NCBI GenBank assembly: GCA_027489065.1
Contig: JAIYAM010000035.1
Span: 1 to 64,000 of the forward strand
Length of the DNA stretch: 64,000 bases
DNA from: Erythrobacteraceae bacterium
GTDB lineage: Bacteria > Pseudomonadota > Alphaproteobacteria > Sphingomonadales > Sphingomonadaceae
Direction of reading: 5' to 3'
Positions 43,387-51,682 of this stretch are shown piece after piece (position 1 is the stretch's first letter; the number at the start of each line of letters is the position of its first letter). The notes below the pieces were generated by a model. That model was not told the origin of the DNA, did not search any database, and worked only from the letters and a program-made list of their open reading frames with translations. The translations under genes were made by a program, and so were the position numbers.

Positions 43387-44898
43387 GTGGCAATAGAACG
43401 CATTATCATCGTTGGCGGGGGCACGGCCGGATGGATGGCGGCGGCCGCGCTGTCGCGTCTCAAGGCTGGGCGGGCTGTGGAAATCGTGCTCATCGAATCC
43501 GAAGCGATCGGCACGGTCGGGGTCGGCGAGGCAACGATTCCTCCTTTCGTCGGCTTCAACCAGCTGCTCGGCATCGACGAACGCGAGATGCTTGCCCAGG
43601 TCGGCGGGACCTTCAAGCTCGGCATCCAGTTCGAGAACTGGGGCCAGCTCGGCGACAGCTACATCCACCCCTTCGGAGCCTACGGCTACACGATGGGCGG
43701 GATCTCCTTCCACCACGTCTGGCATCGCATGGCCGAGGACGGCGACAAGCGCCCGATCCAGGTCTTCAACCTCGAAACGATGGCGGCCTATTTCGGCAAG
43801 TTCGCGCGCACCGAGGATTTCAAGCGCGACGACCTGCCGCCGGTCAATTACGCCTATCACTTGGACGCCGGGCGCTATGCCGCCTTCCTGCGCCGCTTGG
43901 CGGAGAGCCGCGGGGTGGTGCGCCAGGAAGGCAAGGTCGCCGACGTTGCCCTCCACGCCGAAACCGGCTTCGTCACCGGCGTGACGCTGGACGACGGGCG
44001 CGAGTTCACCGGAGACCTCTTCGTCGATTGCTCGGGTTTCCGGGGTCTCCTGATCGAACAGGCGCTGCATACCGGCTACGAGGACTGGAGCAACTACCTC
44101 CCCTGCAACCGCGCCGTGGCCCTGCCCTGCCTGCGCGAGGACGGCGGCCCGCCCCCGCCCTTCACCCGCGCCACCGCACACAGCGCCGGATGGCAATGGC
44201 AGGTGCCGCTCCAGCACCGCAACGGCAATGGCCACGTCTATTGCTCGGGCTTCATGGAGGATCAGGCGGCGCTCGACATCCTGCTCGGCAATATCGCGGG
44301 CAAGCCGCAGGCCGAGCCCAACTGGCTGCGCTTCACCACGGGGCGGCGCAAGAAGTTCTGGAACAAAAACGTCGTCGCGCTAGGGCTGGCGGCAGGCTTC
44401 ATGGAGCCGCTCGAGTCCACCTCGATCCACCTCATCAACACCGGCATCGACAAGCTGATCTCGCTGCTCTCGCTCGACGGAGTGACGCAGGTGCAGGAAG
44501 ATACCTTCAACCGTCTGACGGGCCGCGAATATGCCCGCATCCGCGACTTCCTGATCCTGCACTACAACGCCACCGAGCGGACGGATTCCGACTTCTGGAA
44601 TTACGTGCGCACCATGCCGGTCCCCGACACGCTCACCGAGAAGGTCGAGATCTTCAAAGCCAACGGCCAGATCTTCCGCGAGGAGGACGAGCTCTTCACC
44701 GAGACCAGCTGGGCGGCGGTGATGATGGGCCAGCGTATCCGCATGGGCGGGCGCAACGCCATGGCCGACGCGCTCGATCCGGTGAAAACCCGCGGCGAGG
44801 TCGACGAGATGGAGAAGTCGATCCGCTGGCTCGTCCAAGCCATGCCCGGGCACGGCGATTACCTCGCCCGCTACTGCCCCGCGCCAATGGGCGCGTGA
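43387..44898 (+). CDS. Tryptophan-halogenase-family flavoprotein
   Basis: A 503-residue FAD-dependent protein with GTG start and GGATCGAGG upstream. FAD-binding GGGTAGWMAAAALS is at residues 10-23, followed by VGVGEATIPPF. The catalytic lysine of flavin halogenases corresponds to Lys77 (GTFKLGIQFENW) and the glutamate to that in FMEPLESTSI. The WxWxIP motif reads WQWQVPL, a conservative variant. Homologues are common next to carbohydrate TonB receptors, where their substrate is unknown. The shared operator supports a role in this locus rather than in secondary metabolism. Confidence 0.88.
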   Translation: MAIERIIIVGGGTAGWMAAAALSRLKAGRAVEIVLIESEAIGTVGVGEATIPPFVGFNQLLGIDEREMLAQVGGTFKLGIQFENWGQLGDSYIHPFGAYGYTMGGISFHHVWHRMAEDGDKRPIQVFNLETMAAYFGKFARTEDFKRDDLPPVNYAYHLDAGRYAAFLRRLAESRGVVRQEGKVADVALHAETGFVTGVTLDDGREFTGDLFVDCSGFRGLLIEQALHTGYEDWSNYLPCNRAVALPCLREDGGPPPPFTRATAHSAGWQWQVPLQHRNGNGHVYCSGFMEDQAALDILLGNIAGKPQAEPNWLRFTTGRRKKFWNKNVVALGLAAGFMEPLESTSIHLINTGIDKLISLLSLDGVTQVQEDTFNRLTGREYARIRDFLILHYNATERTDSDFWNYVRTMPVPDTLTEKVEIFKANGQIFREEDELFTETSWAAVMMGQRIRMGGRNAMADALDPVKTRGEVDEMEKSIRWLVQAMPGHGDYLARYCPAPMGA

Positions 44899-44902
44899 AC
44901 CG

Positions 44903-45703
44903 CTAGGCTGCGGCGGCCCGGCGCCGCGCCATGATCTCGGTGGCGCAGGCGTGGGTGCGTTCGTTGTCGACGTCGATGGCGTAGCTGCCGTCGGCGAGCA
45001 CCACAGGCACGAGGCTGACCTTCATGCGCTTCGAGATGCGCTTGAAGGCGCTCGCAAGGCTGAGCCAGCCCTGCCGGAACATCAGCGTGTTGACGAGACC
45101 GAAGGCGGCGATCACCCGGCGCGGGTTCTTCGCGAACTGCCCGCCCTCGCGGAAGATCTCGACTACGCGCAAGACCTCGGGCCGGCCGATCCAGTAGGTG
45201 TTGCAGTTGGAATAGCCGTCGTCGGCAAATTCGTAGAAGCGGCGCTGGCCTTCGGGGTGCGCGGCGAGAATGTCGGCCTTGCGCGCGAAGGCGGCGGCGG
45301 CATCGGCATCGCCCGCGCCTTCGACCATCAAAGCGATGCTCTCCGGCGTCATCAGCACGTTGTCGGCGGTGGTGATGAGGATCGGGAAGCTCGCCTGCCT
45401 GGCGGCGGCGAGCACGCTTTCGGCCAGATTGTGTTCGGCCTTCAGGGCAGTCAGGCGCCCCTCGGCCGCGAGGCGATCCGCCGTGGGCAGGCCCGTGAGG
45501 ATTGCCGGATCGTTGATCGAGATGACGACATCGCCGATCTCGGGCGCTGCGACCAGCGCCTGAAGCACATGCTCGATGCAGGGCGTGCCGAGCACCGGAA
45601 CGAGGCACTTGTCGGCGACCCCGTGCGCCGCCGCCAGCGCGTCGATCGAACCGTCGCGGCGACCGGCCAGCACGAGGGCAGTCGCCTTCCCGCCAGCAAT
45701 CAT
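44903..45703 (-). CDS. MobA-like nucleotidyltransferase
   Basis: A 266-residue protein with an NTP-transferase fold. ALVLAGRRDGSIDALAAAHG is a variant of the sugar-nucleotidyltransferase loop, then CLVPVLGTPCIEHVLQAL and the metal-site region ILITTADNVLM. The C-terminal quarter is basic. I start at the ATG (45703) that overlaps the preceding ATP-grasp stop by 4 bp; the longer ORF-track start runs back into that gene. It forms an operon with the ATP-grasp gene. It should activate a small molecule with a nucleotide; the substrate is unknown. Confidence 0.75.
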   Translation of the reverse strand: MIAGGKATALVLAGRRDGSIDALAAAHGVADKCLVPVLGTPCIEHVLQALVAAPEIGDVVISINDPAILTGLPTADRLAAEGRLTALKAEHNLAESVLAAARQASFPILITTADNVLMTPESIALMVEGAGDADAAAAFARKADILAAHPEGQRRFYEFADDGYSNCNTYWIGRPEVLRVVEIFREGGQFAKNPRRVIAAFGLVNTLMFRQGWLSLASAFKRISKRMKVSLVPVVLADGSYAIDVDNERTHACATEIMARRRAAAA

Positions 45704-46713
45704 TGCGCGAAGAGGCCCTGGCGCAGCATGCTTTCGGCGACGATCGTCTCGATCAGCTCTTCCTGTGTCATGCCGGCAAGGATCGCCGAGCGGCCGAATA
45801 CCTTCTCCGACCACAGGTTGCAGTTCAAATTGACCTCGAGGAAGTCGATCCGGCCGCTTTCATCGTCAACGCGGAACTCGAAGCGCCCGTAGTCGAAGGG
45901 GTCGAAGATGCCCATCAGCGTCTCGGTCATTTTGGTGATGCGCGCGACCATGTCGGGGCTGTCGTAGTGGACGAGGCTATACTTGTTCGAACGGTCGACG
46001 AGGTCGCGCTTCTCGTAATAGGTCCTGAGGTGGGCCGGGTCCTGCTGGAGGAACTGCATCATCGGCATGATCGTCGGGCGGCCGTTCACGGTGATGACCG
46101 GCACCTCGACATCGCTGCCGACGAGGAACGGCTCGACGATGGCGTCATGGCCATCGGCGTGGACCGAAGCGATGGCGGTCTCGAGGCCTGCGGCGTCGCT
46201 CGCATCCTGCACGCCCCAGCTCGCCGAGGAGGCATTCGGCTTGATCACCCAGCGCTCCGCCGGGGGAACGATGCTGACGTCGACCGGCGCGCCGCGGCGG
46301 AAGATCGCCCATGGCGCGGTCGGCACGCCGCGCGCGTGGCATTCGAGCTTGGAGAGGTGCTTGTCGTCCGACAGCCCGCGCAGGATCGGCGTCGCGCCGA
46401 TATAGGGCAGCCCCAGCCGCGTGCAGAGCAGCGGCAGCATCATCTCCGAATTGAGGAAGCCCCCGCGATTGAGCAGCGGGAAGACGAAATCGACGCCTTC
46501 CGGCTTTTCGAACAGCGCGTTGTAGCTGTTGGCAACCTTGAGGCCCATGCCGAGCCCCTCGAGGATCGTGCGCACCTCGTGGTGGTAGATCGCGTGGTTG
46601 CCGTCCTCCGGATGGAGCGACCCGTCGCCCAGCGCGTGCTTGGCGATGAACAGGGTGGTGAGGCGCTGCTTGGCCTCCTCGGGAATGCGGGTCGGGCGGA
46701 TGGTCTGCGTCAC
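45700..46713 (-). CDS. D-Ala-D-Ala-ligase-like ATP-grasp enzyme
   Basis: A 337-residue ATP-grasp ligase. The pattern includes ATPILRGLSDDKHLSK (substrate loop), RWVIKPNASSASWGVQDA (ATP-binding lysine and small loop), EPFLVGSDVEVPVITV, and the metal-ligand block FEFRVDDESGRIDFLEVNLNCN. I favour a GTG start (MTQTIRPTR, after AAAGGACG) because the ORF-track start lacks a ribosome site. It should join a carboxylate to an amine, using ATP. It overlaps the nucleotidyltransferase gene by 4 bp and is divergent from the PLP-enzyme gene. Confidence 0.8.
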   Translation of the reverse strand: MTQTIRPTRIPEEAKQRLTTLFIAKHALGDGSLHPEDGNHAIYHHEVRTILEGLGMGLKVANSYNALFEKPEGVDFVFPLLNRGGFLNSEMMLPLLCTRLGLPYIGATPILRGLSDDKHLSKLECHARGVPTAPWAIFRRGAPVDVSIVPPAERWVIKPNASSASWGVQDASDAAGLETAIASVHADGHDAIVEPFLVGSDVEVPVITVNGRPTIMPMMQFLQQDPAHLRTYYEKRDLVDRSNKYSLVHYDSPDMVARITKMTETLMGIFDPFDYGRFEFRVDDESGRIDFLEVNLNCNLWSEKVFGRSAILAGMTQEELIETIVAESMLRQGLFAQ

Positions 46714-46814
46714 AGGCGTCGTCGTCCTTTGCGAGGAGGGGCGCCTATAGGGAGCAACGGGGACGAAAATCAACCGCTACCATTTGTCGTGCGAGATGGG
46801 CTAAGGGCGCGCGC
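46714..46814. promoter_or_regulatory. Divergent promoter gap of ATP-grasp / PLP-enzyme cassette
   Basis: About 100 bp between divergent starts, too short for more than two promoters back to back. The AT-rich piece GACGAAAATCAACCGCTACCATTTGTC (near 46764-46789) is the likely promoter core. The shared gap suggests co-regulation of both arms. Confidence 0.4.
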
Positions 46815-48305
46815 ATGAGCGAACCGATCACACCGACCGCCCCGATCGACGAGCGCCCCGATGCACATTTGGGCGTGCTGCTGAGCGAGGGCGGCGACGC
46901 CCGCATCGTCATCGATCCCGCGACGCGCCGCAACCAGTACATGAGCTCGCCCTGGCCGGTGGCGACCGTGGCCTATGCCTCCTCGACCGCCAACGACATC
47001 TCGGCCGATGCCTATGCGCACGGCCTTGCGCGTCTGGCTGCGCTGGCACCCAATCGGGCCTTGTCGCCGGAAGGCTATGCCGCGGCGCTGGGCAGCCTGC
47101 GGGGCCGCATCCTTACAGCCTACGGCGTCACCACACCCGCCAGCGTCGTCTTTGCCGCTTCGGGCACCGACCTCGAATATCTCGGCCTTGCCCATGCCAA
47201 GGGTCGCAGCGCCGTCGGCATCCGCAATGTGCTGCTCGGCGCGGACGAGGTCGGCTCGGGGTGTGTCTATTCGGCGAGCGGGCAGTTCTTCGCAGATCTG
47301 ACCGCGCGCGGGGTCCCGGTCACCAAGGGCGAACCGATCGGCGGCAGCCTCCCCGGCAAGATCGAGCTTTACAACATTCCGGTGCGCGACGACGCAGGCC
47401 GGGCCTTCAGCGCCGCAGAGATGGCCGCCGCGATTGATCACGCAGTGGCCGAGGCGCATGACGCAGGGCGCCACACGCTGGTCCACGTGCTCCACGGAAG
47501 CAAGACCGGGCTGGTCGTGCCGCACTTCAACCACATCGACGCATTGCAGGCACGCTACGGCAATGCGGTGAGCTTCATCGTCGACGCCTGCCAGGCGCGG
47601 ATCACCTCGAATGCGATCCACGGCTATCTCGCGCGCGGTTGCATCGTCATGCTGACCGGTTCCAAGTTCATGGGCGGCCCGCCGTTCAGCGGCTTTGCGC
47701 TGGTCCCTCAAGGCGTGATCGACGCCGCTGCCGAGTTGCCCAGCGGTCTAGCCGAAATCTTCCGCCGCGCCGAATGGCCGGCCGACTGGCCGGGCGTCGC
47801 GCTGCTGCCCGAGGAGGCCAACCTCGGCCTCCTGATGCGGCTCGAGGCGAGCGTCTTCGAGTTGGAGCGCTTCCAGGCGATCCCCATTGCGCGGGTCGAG
47901 CGGGTGGTGCTGGCGTTCCACGCCGCGGTGCGCACCGCCTTCGTCGAGCGTCTCGGCGGAAGGCGGCTGGCGCCCTATGAGCCCGGTGCGCTGGCCGAGG
48001 GCGATGCCCATCCGGTCGAGATGCGCACGCTTTCGACCATCGATCTGCGCGCTCTCCCGGGCGCGCCGGACTTCGACGAGGCGGTGGCGCTGCACAAGGC
48101 GCTGGTGGCGTGCGACGTGCGGCTCGGCCAGCCGGTGAAGTGCGTGAAACTGCCGGACGGCCGCTGGGGCGCAACCTTGCGGGTCGGGCTGTCGATGCCG
48201 CAGGTGACCGCCTTCGACGCGATGGACGACGCGGCGATGGCGGCGAAACTCGCAGCCGACATGGACCGCATCGTCACCGCGATCGAGGCTTGCCGCGCCG
48301 CCTAG
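46815..48305 (+). CDS. Class V aminotransferase-like PLP-dependent enzyme
   Basis: A 496-residue fold-type-I PLP enzyme. The Schiff-base lysine is Lys284 in MLTGSKFMGGPPFSG. Asp257 and Gln260 (FIVDACQARI) are the usual ring-contact pair, and LHGSKTGLVVPHFNHID (about 227-242) is the class-V phosphate/substrate loop equivalent. It could be an aminotransferase, desulfurase or lyase; I cannot decide. Its start is divergent from the ATP-grasp operon. Its TAG stop overlaps the convergent oxidoreductase stop in CTAG. Confidence 0.72.
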   Translation: MSEPITPTAPIDERPDAHLGVLLSEGGDARIVIDPATRRNQYMSSPWPVATVAYASSTANDISADAYAHGLARLAALAPNRALSPEGYAAALGSLRGRILTAYGVTTPASVVFAASGTDLEYLGLAHAKGRSAVGIRNVLLGADEVGSGCVYSASGQFFADLTARGVPVTKGEPIGGSLPGKIELYNIPVRDDAGRAFSAAEMAAAIDHAVAEAHDAGRHTLVHVLHGSKTGLVVPHFNHIDALQARYGNAVSFIVDACQARITSNAIHGYLARGCIVMLTGSKFMGGPPFSGFALVPQGVIDAAAELPSGLAEIFRRAEWPADWPGVALLPEEANLGLLMRLEASVFELERFQAIPIARVERVVLAFHAAVRTAFVERLGGRRLAPYEPGALAEGDAHPVEMRTLSTIDLRALPGAPDFDEAVALHKALVACDVRLGQPVKCVKLPDGRWGATLRVGLSMPQVTAFDAMDDAAMAAKLAADMDRIVTAIEACRAA

Positions 48306-49252
48306 GGCGCTAAGATCACAGCCTGAGCCAACGCGCGGCCCGAGAGCCAGGCACCCTCGACACGGGGGCTGTGCAGCCAGTCTCCCGCCACGCCGATTTG
48401 CAGGGCGGGGTCGAAGCGGGCGCCCTCCCCTTTCAGCGCCTGAGGCAGGGCATAGAGCCAGCGGTGGGCATCGAGGTGCGCCGGCTGGACTGGTCCGATG
48501 CCGGTGGCGGCGAAGAAATCCGCCAGCACCGCCTGCGCTGCCTCCTCCTTGGGCCGGTCGACCAGCTGGCGACTGCGGGCGGGCGAGGCATGGATCACCC
48601 AGGCCTCGCCGCCCCCGCGCCCCGGCTTGGCCGAGTTGCGCGCCGCCCAGCTGACGGGAGCACTGTCGGAACGGAAGCAATCGGCGAGCGGCAGAGCTGA
48701 ATCGAACGTCGCCATCACCGCCCAGCAGGGTGCCGATTCTACGCTCGCGGCCAACGCTGCAAGCTCGGGCGACGCATCGAAAAGCAGCACCGCGGCCTGC
48801 TCGGCAGGCACGGCCACGAGAACGGTTGATGCCGTGAAGCTCTCGTCGCCCGCAGCGACGTGCCAGAGCGCGCCCTCACGCCGCAATCCATCCGCGCGTA
48901 CGCCCCAGCGCACGTCGAGCCCTTCGGCCAGCGCCTTCACGCAGCCGTTCATCCCCGGAGTGCCGACCCATGCGTCCTTGCCCGCCGCCGGCCAGCGTGC
49001 AGCGGCACCCGCCTGCTCCCAGGCGGCGACAACCTCGCGAAAGGCCGGATCGCGCGCGGTGAAGTATTGCGCGCCGTGATCGAAGCGCAGCGTCTCGCCC
49101 TCGGCACCGACGCGCCGGGTCGCCATCCGGCCGCCGGGACCGCGCCCCTTGTCGAGCACGATGATGCGGCAGCCCGAGTGCGCGAGGGCGTGCGCGGCGG
49201 AGAGACCGGCCATGCCGCCGCCGATGATGAGGATATCCGAATTTCCGTCCAT
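48302..49252 (-). CDS. FAD-dependent oxidoreductase, renalase-like
   Basis: A 316-residue flavoprotein with an N-terminal FAD-binding motif (LIIGGGMAGLSAAHALAHSG), GRGPGGRMATRR, and the C-terminal FAD signature AGDWLHSPRVEGAWLSGRALA. This is the renalase/amine-oxidase-like arrangement common in alphaproteobacteria. The start giving MDGNSDILIIGG is 118 codons inside the ORF-track frame, which extends back antisense. It lies 31 bp after egtD on the same strand, so it may belong to the ergothioneine operon, though it is not a known Egt enzyme. Confidence 0.82.
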   Translation of the reverse strand: MDGNSDILIIGGGMAGLSAAHALAHSGCRIIVLDKGRGPGGRMATRRVGAEGETLRFDHGAQYFTARDPAFREVVAAWEQAGAAARWPAAGKDAWVGTPGMNGCVKALAEGLDVRWGVRADGLRREGALWHVAAGDESFTASTVLVAVPAEQAAVLLFDASPELAALAASVESAPCWAVMATFDSALPLADCFRSDSAPVSWAARNSAKPGRGGGEAWVIHASPARSRQLVDRPKEEAAQAVLADFFAATGIGPVQPAHLDAHRWLYALPQALKGEGARFDPALQIGVAGDWLHSPRVEGAWLSGRALAQAVILAP

Positions 49253-49283
49253 CCCGCGCCAACGCTCGGGATGCCGGCAAGTT

Positions 49284-50270
49284 TCAGGGCGCCGAACGCG
49301 GCCGCGCGGCCTCGGCCAGCACCAGCGAGAACTGCCGCGCCTCGTCCGTCCACCGCCCGCGCGGCTCCCACCCGCCTGCCGCGAGCAGCAATTGCGAGGA
49401 GCGCTTGGTGAACTTGTGGCTGTTCTCGGTGTGGATGCTCTCGCCTTCCCGCATCGTGTAGTGCTCGCCCCCGACGGTGAAGGCGATGTCGTCGGTGGCC
49501 ACCAGATGCATCTCGATCCGCGCGAAGGTGTCGTTCCAGCGCGCTTCGTGCCGCAGTTTCTCGAGCGGGATGTCGCCCGCCAGCTCGCGGTTGATCCGCG
49601 TCGCAAGGTTGAGATTGAATCGCGCCGTCACCCCGTCCGCATCATCGTAGGCGGCGAGCAGCACAGCCTCGTCCTTGACCAGATCCATGCCGATCAGCAG
49701 CAACGCGCCCTCACCCAGAGTGTCCTTCATCGAGCGCAGCAGGTCGGTGGCGGTGCGGGCGATCATGTTGCCGATCGTCGAGCCGGGGAAGAAGCCGAGC
49801 TTGGGCAGATTCGCAACCTCGGCCGGAAGCTCGACCCGGCGCATGAAATCGGCCTCGACCGGCCATACGGGCAGGCCGGGGAATTTCTCGGACAGCGCCG
49901 CCGCCGACGCGCGCAGGAAGTCACCCGCAATGTCGAGCGGCACATAGGCGGAAGGCTGGATCGCGGAGAGCAGCAGCGGCGTCTTCACCGAGGAGCCCGA
50001 ACCGAACTCGACCACGGCCCTGCCCTCGCCGATCAGCTCGGCAATCTCGGCAGAGCGGGTGCTCAGGATCTCGGTCTCGGCGCGGGTCGGATAATATTCG
50101 CCAAGCTGCGTGATGTCCTCGAACAGCGCCGAGCCCGCATCGTCATAGAACCAGCGCGCGGGGATCGCCTTCTGCGGCTCGGCCAGCCCGGCGAGGACGT
50201 CGGCGCGAAAGGCGAGGTCGACACCGCTTGCATCGCGTTCGACCAGTCTCAGACCCTTTGCAGACGTCAT
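49284..50270 (-). CDS. egtD: L-histidine N-alpha-methyltransferase (EgtD)
   Basis: A 328-residue SAM-dependent enzyme that trimethylates histidine to hercynine, the first step of ergothioneine synthesis. The family blocks are clear: LGEYYPTRAETEIL, the SAM-binding VEFGSGSSVKTPLLL, FFPGSTIGNM and ENSHKFTKR near the end. It follows egtB by 1 bp, so the two are an operon. Confidence 0.95.
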   Translation of the reverse strand: MTSAKGLRLVERDASGVDLAFRADVLAGLAEPQKAIPARWFYDDAGSALFEDITQLGEYYPTRAETEILSTRSAEIAELIGEGRAVVEFGSGSSVKTPLLLSAIQPSAYVPLDIAGDFLRASAAALSEKFPGLPVWPVEADFMRRVELPAEVANLPKLGFFPGSTIGNMIARTATDLLRSMKDTLGEGALLLIGMDLVKDEAVLLAAYDDADGVTARFNLNLATRINRELAGDIPLEKLRHEARWNDTFARIEMHLVATDDIAFTVGGEHYTMREGESIHTENSHKFTKRSSQLLLAAGGWEPRGRWTDEARQFSLVLAEAARPRSAP

Positions 50271-50271
50271 T

Positions 50272-51594
50272 TCACAGGTCCTTGGCCAGCCTCAGCCCGG
50301 TGAATTGCCAGCGCTGATGGGGATAGAAGAAGTTGCGATAGGAGGGCCGCGAATGGCCGCGCACCGTGGCACAGCTCGCGCCGCGCAGGACAACCTGACC
50401 GCTCATGAATTTGCCGTTGTACTCGCCGACCGCACCTGCCGCCGGGCGGAAACCGGGGTACGGGAGATAGGCCGAACGGGTGAACTGCCAGCATTCGCCG
50501 AACAATCCGGGCGAGCCGATCGGCAGCACTGGCCCTGCGCAATAGAGCTGGACGCCGCCAGCCGGATCATGCGCAGGCGCGGCGGAGGCCCCGTCCTGCC
50601 CGCGCGCGATTGCCTCCCACTCGAATTCGGTCGGCAGCCGCCCCCCTGCCCATGTGGCATAGGCGTCGGCCTCGTAGAAGGAGATATGCGTCACGGGAGC
50701 ATGCGGCTCACGCGCCTGCCAGCCCTGATGGGTGAAGTGCTCGCCGCCCCCTTGAGCATCGCGCCAGTAGAGCGGTGCCTTGATGCCCTCGCGCTGCACC
50801 CAAGCCCAACCGTCGGAGAGCCACAGCCGCGCATCCCGGTAGCCTCCATCGGCGATGAACGCCTCCCACTCTGCGTTCGTGACCAGCCGGTCGGCAAGCG
50901 CGAAGGGCTCGAGCAGCACGCGATGCGCGGGGCCCTCGTTATCGAAGGCGAAGCTATCGCTCTGGTGACCGACGCGTGCAATCCCGCCGGGATGGGAGTG
51001 CCAGCCAAGCGGTGCGACGGGTGCGCTGGAGGGCGCAGCCGTGCCGTTCCACATGGCCGGGCCAAGCGGGTTCTGGAACAGCGCGTGCTTGATGTCGGTA
51101 AGCAGCAGCTCAATGTGCTGCTCCTCGTGCGCCACCCCCAGCGCAATGAGGCCCGCCAGCGCCGGATCGCGCAGCAGCGGCTCCATCGCAGCGGTGACGA
51201 CCGCCCGCCATTCGAGCACTTCGGCCAGCGTCGGCCGCGACAGCAAGCCTCGTGCGGCGCGCGAAATCCGCGCCCCTTCGGCCTCGTAATAGGAGTTGAA
51301 CAGGAACGGCCAGCGTTCGTCGTGCAAGGCATATCCGGGAGCGTGTTCGCGCAGCAGGAAGGTTTCCCAGAACCAGGTGGTGTGCGCGAGGTGCCACTTG
51401 GCAGGGCTCGCGTCGTCCATCGACTGGAGGGATGCATCGGCGTCGCTGAGTGGTGCGACCAGCGCCTCGGTCAAGGCGCGGGTTCTGCCGAAGCGCTCTG
51501 CCAGAGGCGCGAGATCGGCACCCCCATTCGCATTATACCGTTCGCTGCGATGCACGCGCGCCCTCCTCGCCGTTACGGACGGACTTTCGCACAA
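50272..51594 (-). CDS. egtB: Ergothioneine biosynthesis protein EgtB (sulfoxide synthase)
   Basis: A 440-residue non-heme iron enzyme that couples hercynine with a thiol. The N-terminal DinB-like domain supplies iron ligands (KWHLAHTTWFWETF with His71; HEEQHIE with His156 and His160). The C-terminal formylglycine-generating-enzyme-like domain contains NAEWEAFIADGGY and GRLPTEFEWEAIARG, ending with the conserved SRPSYRNFFYPHQRWQFTGLRLA. No egtC or egtE is adjacent; the lyase and amidohydrolase steps may be elsewhere or use gamma-glutamyl-free cysteine. Confidence 0.93.
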   Translation of the reverse strand: MCESPSVTARRARVHRSERYNANGGADLAPLAERFGRTRALTEALVAPLSDADASLQSMDDASPAKWHLAHTTWFWETFLLREHAPGYALHDERWPFLFNSYYEAEGARISRAARGLLSRPTLAEVLEWRAVVTAAMEPLLRDPALAGLIALGVAHEEQHIELLLTDIKHALFQNPLGPAMWNGTAAPSSAPVAPLGWHSHPGGIARVGHQSDSFAFDNEGPAHRVLLEPFALADRLVTNAEWEAFIADGGYRDARLWLSDGWAWVQREGIKAPLYWRDAQGGGEHFTHQGWQAREPHAPVTHISFYEADAYATWAGGRLPTEFEWEAIARGQDGASAAPAHDPAGGVQLYCAGPVLPIGSPGLFGECWQFTRSAYLPYPGFRPAAGAVGEYNGKFMSGQVVLRGASCATVRGHSRPSYRNFFYPHQRWQFTGLRLAKDL

Positions 51595-51682
51595 TGCCCG
51601 CTTGCCGTTACACAGGAAAGTCGCCTGATAGCTGTGCGGCCATCATAAAATCATCACAAGCTTGAGGTTTTCGCCCCGAAAA

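Noticed and set aside
36499-44898. Halogenase, MFS and neighbours as a secondary-metabolite cluster
   Set aside because: GH3, GH16, LacI, TonB receptor and shared operators point to polysaccharide use; no synthase or carrier genes are present.
51668-51682. TTTTCG/CGAAAA hairpin after the DAHP synthase stop as a terminator
   Set aside because: Six-bp AT-rich stem with no T tract on the transcribed strand; too weak to list as a feature.
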